DNA of 7,128 nucleotides. Source: an uncultured Prevotellaceae bacterium (GTDB lineage: Bacteria; Bacteroidota; Bacteroidia; Bacteroidales; Muribaculaceae). The DNA lies in NCBI GenBank assembly GCA_945983195.1, contig CAMFSS010000105.1, positions 1 through 7,128 on the forward strand, written 5' to 3'. Shown one piece after another: positions 1-7,128 of this stretch. Made by a program: the position numbers and the translations under genes. Under the pieces are notes generated by a model. That model was not told where the DNA came from, did no database searches, and saw nothing but the letters and a program-made list of their open reading frames with translations. Numbering within the stretch: position 1 is the stretch's first letter; the number at the start of each line of letters is the position of its first letter.

Positions 1-497
1 TGCTCAAGCAGCACCTGCTTGTATGTGCCAATGTTGGCTTTTCCCACGTTCAATCCAAGTTTGTCGAGTTTTGTGAACACGATGCTGAAAGGGATTCCGT
101 TCTCACCAAGCCACTGCATAAACTCCAAGTCGATTTTTTGGGGCTTGAGTCGCGAGTCGACGAGCACAAAAAGATTTGTCATCTGCTCGCGTCGCAATAT
201 GTAGGATTCTATTATCATCTTCAGTTGCCCACGGCTCTCCTTCCCGCGGCTTGCGTAGCCGTAGCCCGGGAGGTCGACAATGTACCACTCATTGTTGATA
301 AGGAAGTGGTTGATGAGCATGGTCTTTCCGGGAGTCTGCGAAGTCTTAGCCAGCCCGGAATGATTGGTGAGCATATTGATGAGTGACGATTTGCCCACAT
401 TAGAGCGGCCAATGAATGCATATTCGTGGCGGTTTCCGGCAGGGCAATTAGCTACGTCGGTGTTGCTGATTTCAAATTTTGCGCTTTTGATTAACAT
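1..497 (-). CDS. engB: Ribosome biogenesis GTP-binding protein EngB (YihA/YsxC), 3' end cut off by the window edge
   Basis: This is a small TRAFAC-class GTPase that helps assemble the large ribosomal subunit in the cytoplasm. Reading from an ATG at 497, 165 residues are visible; the family is usually about 195-210 long, so roughly the last 30-45 residues lie beyond base 1. The G motifs appear in order: G1 P-loop GRSNVGKSS (residues 30-38), G2 in TPGKT (55-59), G3 DLPGYG (75-80) and G4 TKLD (142-145). The G5 region is missing only because of the edge. SNVGKSS and the DLPGYGYA stretch are hallmarks of EngB as opposed to Era or Der. The gene lies 136 bases downstream of mdh on the same strand, with a terminator between, and starts about 20 bases after that terminator's U-tract. 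I found no convincing promoter of its own, so it may depend on read-through or on a promoter inside mdh. The identification is secure. Confidence 0.95.
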   Translation of the reverse strand, partial: MLIKSAKFEISNTDVANCPAGNRHEYAFIGRSNVGKSSLINMLTNHSGLAKTSQTPGKTMLINHFLINNEWYIVDLPGYGYASRGKESRGQLKMIIESYILRREQMTNLFVLVDSRLKPQKIDLEFMQWLGENGIPFSIVFTKLDKLGLNVGKANIGTYKQVLLE

Positions 498-515
498 CGG
501 TCGTGTGACGTTGGG

Positions 516-555
516 ATAAAAAGAGGCGCGGCATTCCGGTGGAAAGTCGCGCCTT
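516..555 (-). terminator. Rho-independent terminator after mdh
   Basis: On the minus strand, GGCGCG (553-548) pairs perfectly with CGCGCC (530-525), and an A-T pair extends the stem. Inside it, TTCC and GGAA (534-537 and 541-544 on the plus strand) form a second short helix around a 3-base loop. The hairpin is followed on the minus strand by UCUUUUU (524-518). There is no T-run on the other side, so it works only for leftward transcripts, that is, mdh. It ends about 20 bases before the engB start codon, so it could also act as an attenuator in an engB leader. Confidence 0.75.
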
Positions 556-633
556 CAAAATAAATCTATGAAATAATTTTTGTCGCTATCACTGTGTGCG
601 CGTCACAATCAGTGACTTGATGGTGCTGACTAA

Positions 634-1635
634 TTACACCAAGTTGGGATTGATTTCACCCCACTTCTCAACCGGCGGAACGATGTTGAGAGTAACCAGC
701 TCATCGCGCATCTTGCAGAGGTGCTCATAGCTTGCGTCGAGCTTTGCCATCTCTTCGGGAGTACCGACCGGCATCTTGTAGGTGCAGCCGTTGGTGTCGA
801 GAGTGGTGTCCATAGCCATCATGATGTTCTGATACTTCTCGTTCTTCACGTAGGTTCCTGCGGGCCACTGGAAGCTTTCGCCACCCATGACGGCACGAAT
901 CATCTCAACAGAGCAGTAAGCTGGGCTCTGCCAAGAGCTGCGGCCACGGAGCTGGATAATCTTGGCACCACCCTTGGTAAGATCAACCTTGAGCTGCTCC
1001 CACTCCTCGTTGGTGCAAGCCTCAGTGCCGATAAGCTCGTTGAGGGGCTTTCCGGCAACCTTCACTGCGCTGCCGAAAACAGCCATCTGCTCGCCGTGGC
1101 CACCATAAGTAGCGCATCCGGTAACCTCATACTGCTTAACGCCAAATTTCTTGGCGAGAGCGCTCTGAAGACGTGTAGAGTCGAGAGCTGCAAGAGTTGT
1201 AACCTGCGAGGGCTTCAAGCCAGAGTAGAGCAGAGTGACAAGACCGGTGAGGTCGGCAGGTTTGAAGATAACCACCACGTGCTTCACGTCGGGGCAGTAA
1301 GCCTTGATGTTCTTGCCAAGTTCCTCGGCGATTTTGCAGTTTCCGGCGAGGAGGTCCTCACGAGTCATACCAGCCTTGCGAGGAGCACCGCCCGAAGATA
1401 TGATGTATTTTGCATCCTTGAATGCCTCAGCCACATCGGTAGTAGCTGTGAGGTTAACTCCATCGTAGCCGCAGTGGAACATTTCTTCCATTACGCCTTC
1501 CATACCCGGAGCATAAACGTCGTAAAGACATACATTAGGAGTGAGCTTCATTGTCAAAGCTGTCTGTACCATAGTAGAGCCGATTGCTCCACCGGCACCT
1601 ACGATAACTAATTTTTCGTCTGTTAAGAATGCCAT
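634..1635 (-). CDS. mdh: Malate dehydrogenase (NAD-dependent)
   Basis: It interconverts malate and oxaloacetate with NAD(H) in the cytoplasm; in anaerobic Bacteroidales this step usually serves the reductive branch leading to fumarate and succinate. The 333 residues match the usual length of the LDH/MDH superfamily. The N-terminal Rossmann fold has the dinucleotide loop GAGGAIGS (residues 13-20) and an acidic residue D39 after strand 2, which favours NAD over NADP. The active-site loop GGAPRKAGMTREDLL (82-96) supplies R86 and R92. LDSTR (151-155) supplies D152 and R155, and GGHGEQ (178-183) supplies the catalytic H180. One residue is odd: the motif normally read as NPxD is KPAD here (K125, codon at 1263-1261). 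The start at 1635 gives a typical N-terminus just ahead of the first strand; the leader is A-rich without a Shine-Dalgarno site. A good promoter lies upstream and a terminator downstream. Lactate dehydrogenase is the alternative, but the arginine pattern and the Bacteroidales-type sequence favour malate. Confidence 0.95.
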   Translation of the reverse strand: MAFLTDEKLVIVGAGGAIGSTMVQTALTMKLTPNVCLYDVYAPGMEGVMEEMFHCGYDGVNLTATTDVAEAFKDAKYIISSGGAPRKAGMTREDLLAGNCKIAEELGKNIKAYCPDVKHVVVIFKPADLTGLVTLLYSGLKPSQVTTLAALDSTRLQSALAKKFGVKQYEVTGCATYGGHGEQMAVFGSAVKVAGKPLNELIGTEACTNEEWEQLKVDLTKGGAKIIQLRGRSSWQSPAYCSVEMIRAVMGGESFQWPAGTYVKNEKYQNIMMAMDTTLDTNGCTYKMPVGTPEEMAKLDASYEHLCKMRDELVTLNIVPPVEKWGEINPNLV

Positions 1636-1688
1636 AGTTATTTGTTTTTATTAAATGAGTTTTATTTGATTACGTCGCATAATTGTAG

Positions 1689-1707
1689 TTTTCATCAGTG
1701 ATGAAAA
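1689..1707. promoter_or_regulatory. Palindrome in the mdh leader, candidate operator
   Basis: TTTTCATCA (1689-1697) and TGATGAAAA (1699-1707) form a perfect 9-base inverted repeat around a single central base. It begins a few bases downstream of the transcription start inferred from the mdh promoter and about 54 bases before the mdh start codon. The one-base centre suits a symmetric DNA site for a dimeric regulator that blocks transcription. It could also fold in RNA as a short hairpin, but no U-tract follows it. No regulator is identified; the role is inferred from symmetry and position only. Confidence 0.4.
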
Positions 1708-1716
1708 ACAACAGCA

Positions 1717-1748
1717 CAAAAGTAAGGTTTTTTTCTTTCAAAAGCAAA
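1717..1748 (-). promoter_or_regulatory. Bacteroidota-type promoter for mdh
   Basis: On the minus strand a -33 box TTTG (1748-1745) is followed after 20 bases by a -7 box TACTTTTG (1724-1717). This matches the Bacteroidota housekeeping consensus TTTG, 19-21 bases, TAnnTTTG. The expected transcription start is near 1711, giving a leader of about 75 bases for mdh. Confidence 0.75.
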
Positions 1749-1887
1749 AAAATTTCTTGTTAAAATTGGCTTCGCCTGCCAAGGGTGCTTTTTTGGAACA
1801 ATAATTACTTTGAATGGACTACCCAAATATGTGCACAGCCGAAAATAGAAGCAAAATAATTGTGCAGAGATTGAAAAAAATCACGGC

Positions 1888-1922
1888 ATTGAGTGATAAT
1901 AGAAGAAAAAGTAGTAACTTTG
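1888..1922 (+). promoter_or_regulatory. Probable promoter for the udk-lptB-ABC-F gene cluster
   Basis: The -7 box TAACTTTG (1915-1922) matches TAnnTTTG perfectly. The best -33 candidate is ATTG (1888-1891), one base off TTTG and 23 bases away, slightly too far, so this half is weak. The predicted start near 1928 would leave a leader of about 40 bases before udk. Confidence 0.55.
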
Positions 1923-1970
1923 CATAATTTAAGTAAGCTATTGACAAAAACAGAAACACTTTAGATTCCC

Positions 1971-2591
1971 ATGATGATAATAGGAATAGCCGGTGGAACC
2001 GGCTCGGGCAAAACCACGGTTGTGAGAAAGATAATGCAGCGTCTTCCGCAGGGAGAGGTTGAGGTGATTTCGCAAGACTCCTACTACAAGGATTCGAGCC
2101 ATGTGCCAGTGGAGGAGAGGCAGAAAATCAACTTCGACGAGCCGGCAGCTTTCGACTGGCCACTGCTGATTGACCACTTGAAGGCGCTGAAGGCGGGTCG
2201 TGCTGTGGAGTCGCCCACCTATTCCTATCTTACATGTACGCGTCAGCCCGAAACAGTGCACGTGAATCCGTGCGATGTGGTGCTTGTGGAGGGAATCCTG
2301 GTGCTGAGCGACGACAGACTTCGCGACATGTTTGACATAAAGGTGTTTGTTGATGCCGATGGCGATGACCGCCTGATTCGTGTAATAAGCCGCGACTGCA
2401 TAGAGCGCGGTCGCACACCGCAGATGGTGATCGACCGCTATGAGCGCGTGCTGAAGCCGATGCACATCAAGCACATAGAGCCGGCAAAGCGCTTTGCCGA
2501 CCTCATCGTGCCGCAGGGCGGAAACAACGAGGTGGCAATCAACCAGCATACCGACTACATAAAGAGCCGCCTTTCAAGCTCAAATAGATGA
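1971..2591 (+). CDS. udk: Uridine kinase (uridine/cytidine salvage)
   Basis: It phosphorylates uridine and cytidine to UMP and CMP with ATP or GTP, the main kinase step of pyrimidine salvage, in the cytoplasm. The 206 residues match the family length of about 205-215. The P-loop GGTGSGKT spans residues 8-15. The substrate-binding SQDSYYKD follows at 34-41 and NFDEPAAFDW at 54-63 (the family usually has NFDHPxAFD). Next come the PTYSY region (82-86), VEGILVL with E107 (106-112), and FVDADGDDRLIRVISRDCIERGR (126-148), the arginine-rich lid. Two ATGs lie in tandem (1971 and 1974); the choice does not affect the domain. It opens the rightward gene cluster and its stop codon overlaps the longest reading frame of lptB. 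Phosphoribulokinase-like relatives share the fold, but these motifs are specific to Udk. Confidence 0.95.
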   Translation: MMIIGIAGGTGSGKTTVVRKIMQRLPQGEVEVISQDSYYKDSSHVPVEERQKINFDEPAAFDWPLLIDHLKALKAGRAVESPTYSYLTCTRQPETVHVNPCDVVLVEGILVLSDDRLRDMFDIKVFVDADGDDRLIRVISRDCIERGRTPQMVIDRYERVLKPMHIKHIEPAKRFADLIVPQGGNNEVAINQHTDYIKSRLSSSNR

Positions 2592-3469
2592 TACTGCAAC
2601 TTAGGAACAGCTTTTTACGACAACAGATGATAAAATTACCCTGGATATTCAAGAAAAAGGACACAAACCCGGCCGAGGCTGACAAAAATCAGCCTGCGGA
2701 GGAGGAGATTAAGCTTGTTGACGACGGCAATATGGTGCTGCGTACTGACAATCTGGTGAAAAAGTACCGACACCGCATTGTGGTGAACCATGTGTCGATT
2801 AATGTGAAGCAGGGCGAGATTGTGGGGCTGCTCGGTCCTAACGGTGCCGGAAAGACGACCACATTCTATATGACCACCGGCCTGATTACTCCCAACGAGG
2901 GACGCATATACCTCAACGACTACGAAATCACGAAATATCCGGTGTATAAGCGTGCGCAGTATGGCATTGGCTATCTGGCGCAGGAGCCATCGGTGTTTCG
3001 CAAGCTGAGCGTTGAGAACAACATACGCTGCATACTTGAGATGACCAACACGTCGCCCGAATACCAGCGCGAGAAGCTTGAGAGCCTCATTGAGGAATTT
3101 CACTTGCAGCATGTGCGCAAGAACCTCGGCGACCAGCTCTCGGGCGGCGAGCGCCGCCGCACCGAAATAGCGCGCTGCCTGGCTATCAACCCTAAGTTCA
3201 TAATGCTCGATGAGCCTTTTGCCGGAGTTGACCCCATTGCAGTGGAGGATATTCAGAATGTAGTGTACAAGCTGAAGGAGAAGAATATAGGTATTCTCAT
3301 AACCGACCACAATGCGCCCGAAACGCTGAGCATCACCGACCGTGCCTATCTGCTCTTTGAAGGGAAAATCCTGTTTCAGGGAACGAGCGAAGAGCTTGCC
3401 GAGAATCCGGTGGTGCGAGAAAAGTATCTTGGACGCAACTTTGTGTTCCACCGAAAGCACTTCGATTAA
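2588..3469 (+). CDS. lptB: LPS export ABC transporter ATP-binding protein LptB
   Basis: LptB is the cytoplasmic ATPase that works with LptF, LptG and LptC to pull lipopolysaccharide out of the inner membrane toward the outer membrane. The ATPase domain is complete: Walker A GPNGAGKTT (residues 83-91), Q-loop glutamine Q132 in YLAQEPSVFRKLSV, signature LSGGERRRTEIAR (183-195), Walker B IMLDEP with catalytic E208, D-loop GVDP (212-215) and switch H240 in ITDHN. YLAQEPSVFRKLSV, SGGERRR, DEPFAGVDP and the C-terminal YLGRNF set LptB apart from LivF-like ATPases. The protein is longer than the usual 240 or so residues because of a lysine- and glutamate-rich N-terminal extension of about 48. The ATG at 2588 overlaps the udk stop (ATGA), but codons 2-13 include AGG, TTA and CGA, which look unlike the rest of the gene, so ATG 2627 (MIKLPWIFKKKD) may be the true start; ATG 2732 would give the classical length. 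Function is secure, start is not. Confidence 0.93.
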   Translation: MILQLRNSFLRQQMIKLPWIFKKKDTNPAEADKNQPAEEEIKLVDDGNMVLRTDNLVKKYRHRIVVNHVSINVKQGEIVGLLGPNGAGKTTTFYMTTGLITPNEGRIYLNDYEITKYPVYKRAQYGIGYLAQEPSVFRKLSVENNIRCILEMTNTSPEYQREKLESLIEEFHLQHVRKNLGDQLSGGERRRTEIARCLAINPKFIMLDEPFAGVDPIAVEDIQNVVYKLKEKNIGILITDHNAPETLSITDRAYLLFEGKILFQGTSEELAENPVVREKYLGRNFVFHRKHFD

Positions 3470-3496
3470 GTGCCGGGTGATTAATTGATTTAGAAA

Positions 3497-3503
3497 AAGG
3501 AAG
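3497..3503 (+). promoter_or_regulatory. Shine-Dalgarno-like site for the ABC-F gene
   Basis: AAGGAAG lies 8 bases before the ATG at 3512. It is the clearest purine-rich ribosome-binding site in the window, where the other leaders are merely A-rich, and it supports this start codon. Confidence 0.5.
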
Positions 3504-3511
3504 ATTTATTA

Positions 3512-5494
<1,983 letters not shown>

Positions 5495-5551
5495 CCGCAA
5501 CTTGAAATTACTGACATTATTTTTTCAAAATATAGAAACTGCAAAATAAAG

Positions 5552-7128
5552 ATGAGAACATTTAATTTAATTATTCCCGCACTGGCACTGTCGCTTTGCG
5601 TGCTGGCGTCGGGATGTGGAAACGGAAAAATGAAAGGTATTGATCCTAAAGACTTTGATTTTAGTGTATCGCCGAAGGACGATTTCTATCAGTATGCTTG
5701 CGGAGGCTGGATGAAAGCCAATCCGCTACCTGCCCAGTACTCGCGTTATGGAGTTTTCGACATTCTTGCCGAGAACAACAAGACGCAGGTGAAGGAACTC
5801 GTACAGAACCTTGGCAAGACTTCAGATGCAAAACAGCCCGGAACCATTGCCCAAAAGGTGAACGACATGTATCTGCTCGGAATGGACAGCGTGCGACTTA
5901 ACAGCGAGAAGGCTGAGCCGCTCCGTGCCGACTTGCAGAAAATAGCATCGGCAAACCGCGCCGATTTCATCGGTCTTATTTCATGGCTGCACAAAGGCAT
6001 GGCTGCACCGTTCTTCGATACCGGTGTAATGGCAGACCTTATGGACTCCAACACCAACATCATGTATGTGTCGCTTGCCGGTCTTGGTCTTGGCGACCGC
6101 GACTACTATCTTGAGAGCGATGAGAACACGCTCAAGATTCGCAACGCCTACGAGAAATACGTGGCAACGGTGATGGAGCTTGCTGGATTCGACAAAGAGG
6201 CTGCACAAGCTGCGGTGAAAGATGTGATGAAGATTGAGACGGCAATAGCGCAAGTGACCTACACTCGCGAGGAGAGCCGCGACATTGCACGACAGTATAA
6301 CATACGCACTATGGAGCAGCTCAAGACCGAGTTCCCTGACATCGATTGGAGTGCATACTTTGCCGGAATAGGTCTGCCTGATATGGACAAGGTGTGTGTT
6401 GACAACCCCAAAGGACTTGCAGAGGTGTGCAATCTCTTCAAGTCGCTCAGCGATGACGAGATTCGCAACTATATGGCATTTGAATATGTGTCGGGGGCAA
6501 GCAGCAGCCTCAGCGACGACTTCATTGATGCCGACTTTGAGATGTTCTCGCGCACGCTGTCGGGCATAAAGGAGCAGCAGCCACGCTGGAAGCGTGCACT
6601 CGCAGTGCCTAACAGCCTTCTTGGCGAGGCAGTGGGCAAGCTCTATGTGGAGAAATACTTCCCTGAGAAGTCGAAGCAGAAGATGCTCGACTTGGTGAAC
6701 AACCTGAAGGAGGCTCTTGGTGAGCACATTGCCGCCCTCGAGTGGATGAGCGACAAGACAAAAGAGAATGCCAAGCTGAAACTCGACGCATTCAGAGTGA
6801 AAATAGGCTATCCCGACAAGTGGAAGGACTACAGCGGTCTGACTGTTGACCCGAAGCTCTCTTACTGGGAAAACGTAAAGGCTGCACGCAAATTCCGCGC
6901 CGATGAGCAGTATGCCAAGTGGGGTAAGCCAGTCGACCGTGAGGAGTGGGGCATGACTCCACAGACGGTGAATGCCTACTACAACCCGACCACCAACGAG
7001 ATTTGCTTCCCGGCAGGAATCCTTCAGGCACCGTACTTCGACGTTGATGCCGATGATGCCTGCAATTATGGCGCAATCGGTGTGGTAATCGGCCATGAGA
7101 TGACTCACGGATTTGATGACCAGGGCCG
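5552..7128 (+). CDS. M13 family zinc metallopeptidase (PepO/neprilysin-like) lipoprotein, 3' end cut off by the window edge
   Basis: M13 enzymes are zinc endopeptidases that cleave short peptides; this one is predicted to sit in the cell envelope. From the ATG at 5552, 525 residues are visible of an expected 670-690. A hydrophobic signal (residues 4-20) ends in a lipobox ALASGC-like site, LASGC, with C22 as the lipidated cysteine. The M13 N-terminal domain begins at about 40 with DDFYQYACGGW (43-53) and SRYGVFDIL. The catalytic domain shows NAYYNPTTNEICFPAGILQ (474-492), whose NAY segment binds the substrate backbone, and the zinc motif HEMTH (515-519, ligands H515 and H519, catalytic E516) followed by GFDDQG. 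The third zinc ligand, in the ExxxD motif, lies past the edge. The frame is open throughout with codon use like its neighbours. It starts 57 bases after the ABC-F gene with no clear promoter or terminator, so read-through is possible. The residues after C22 (GNGKMKG) lack the acidic surface-export signal seen in many Bacteroidota lipoproteins. Confidence 0.93.
   Translation, partial: MRTFNLIIPALALSLCVLASGCGNGKMKGIDPKDFDFSVSPKDDFYQYACGGWMKANPLPAQYSRYGVFDILAENNKTQVKELVQNLGKTSDAKQPGTIAQKVNDMYLLGMDSVRLNSEKAEPLRADLQKIASANRADFIGLISWLHKGMAAPFFDTGVMADLMDSNTNIMYVSLAGLGLGDRDYYLESDENTLKIRNAYEKYVATVMELAGFDKEAAQAAVKDVMKIETAIAQVTYTREESRDIARQYNIRTMEQLKTEFPDIDWSAYFAGIGLPDMDKVCVDNPKGLAEVCNLFKSLSDDEIRNYMAFEYVSGASSSLSDDFIDADFEMFSRTLSGIKEQQPRWKRALAVPNSLLGEAVGKLYVEKYFPEKSKQKMLDLVNNLKEALGEHIAALEWMSDKTKENAKLKLDAFRVKIGYPDKWKDYSGLTVDPKLSYWENVKAARKFRADEQYAKWGKPVDREEWGMTPQTVNAYYNPTTNEICFPAGILQAPYFDVDADDACNYGAIGVVIGHEMTHGFDDQG

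Larger units (their letters stand above)
1636..1970. other. Divergent intergenic region between mdh and udk
   Basis: These 335 bases separate two genes pointing away from each other. The stretch is AT-rich compared with the flanking genes and holds no ORF I would call a gene. It contains a strong Bacteroidota-type promoter for mdh (1717-1748, minus), a weaker one for udk (1888-1922, plus), a palindrome (1689-1707), a small hairpin TTGGC/GCCAA (1766-1770 with 1778-1782), and a repeated TGTGCA motif (1830 and 1861). No tRNA or known riboswitch fold is apparent by eye. Confidence 0.8.

Noticed and set aside
721..1611. A 296-residue open frame on the plus strand opposite mdh
   Set aside because: It lies wholly within mdh, has no recognisable motifs and no promoter or ribosome-binding site. 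It stays open because the mdh codons rarely create stops on the opposite strand.
1766..1794. Hairpin TTGGC/GCCAA followed by a T-run on the plus strand, resembling a terminator
   Set aside because: The stem is only 5 pairs, the T-run starts 6 bases after it, and no rightward gene lies upstream for it to terminate. On the minus strand the hairpin sits upstream of the mdh promoter with only four Ts.
1803..1812. TTACTTTG, a second -7-like box on the plus strand upstream of udk
   Set aside because: It misses the A at the second position of TAnnTTTG, and the only TTTG-like element upstream is too close, so the box at 1915-1922 is preferred.
2636..3460. A 274-residue minus-strand frame opposite lptB, and a similar 276-residue frame at 4247-5077 opposite the ABC-F gene
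   Set aside because: Both are shadows of well-supported ATPase genes and show no motifs, initiation signals or independent context.
5495..5551. Possible promoter or terminator between the ABC-F gene and the peptidase gene
   Set aside because: TATTTTTT near 5518 lacks the final G of the -7 box and has no properly spaced -33 box, and no stable hairpin precedes the T-run.
5981..7108. A 375-residue open frame on the minus strand opposite the M13 peptidase gene
   Set aside because: It is the longest antisense frame here, but the sense frame has the complete M13 signature. The antisense product is rich in H, L, V and C without a domain pattern, as expected of a mirror of biased codons.

Overview
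The window looks like a housekeeping stretch of a Bacteroidota chromosome, most likely order Bacteroidales. The evidence is a promoter matching the Bacteroidota consensus (TTTG, then TAnnTTTG) before mdh and a weaker one before udk, A-rich leaders that mostly lack Shine-Dalgarno sites, an LptB of the lipopolysaccharide export machine (so a Gram-negative), and a malate dehydrogenase of the type I associate with gut Bacteroidales. A Muribaculaceae-like genome is a guess from the protein sequences and was not tested.

Layout. Two genes read leftward: engB (ribosome-assembly GTPase, cut by the left edge) and, upstream of it, mdh (malate dehydrogenase). A hairpin plus U-tract terminator lies between them. 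A 335-base divergent intergenic region (1636-1970) carries back-to-back promoters. A 19-base near-perfect palindrome sits just downstream of the predicted mdh start site and is a candidate operator. Four genes then read rightward: udk (uridine kinase), lptB (LPS export ATPase, overlapping the udk stop), a two-domain ABC-F ATPase, and a lipoprotein metallopeptidase of family M13 cut by the right edge just after its HExxH zinc motif.

How the genes relate. udk, lptB and the ABC-F gene are close-packed and probably co-transcribed; the peptidase follows after 57 bases with no clear promoter or terminator between. The functions are mixed: nucleotide salvage, outer-membrane biogenesis, translation, periplasmic proteolysis, central carbon metabolism and ribosome assembly. 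I see no mobile element, phage gene, CRISPR array, RNA gene or defence system, and no sign of a new biological system. The items most worth checking are a lysine at a normally conserved asparagine in malate dehydrogenase, the mdh palindrome, and the unusual N-terminal extension and uncertain start of LptB.
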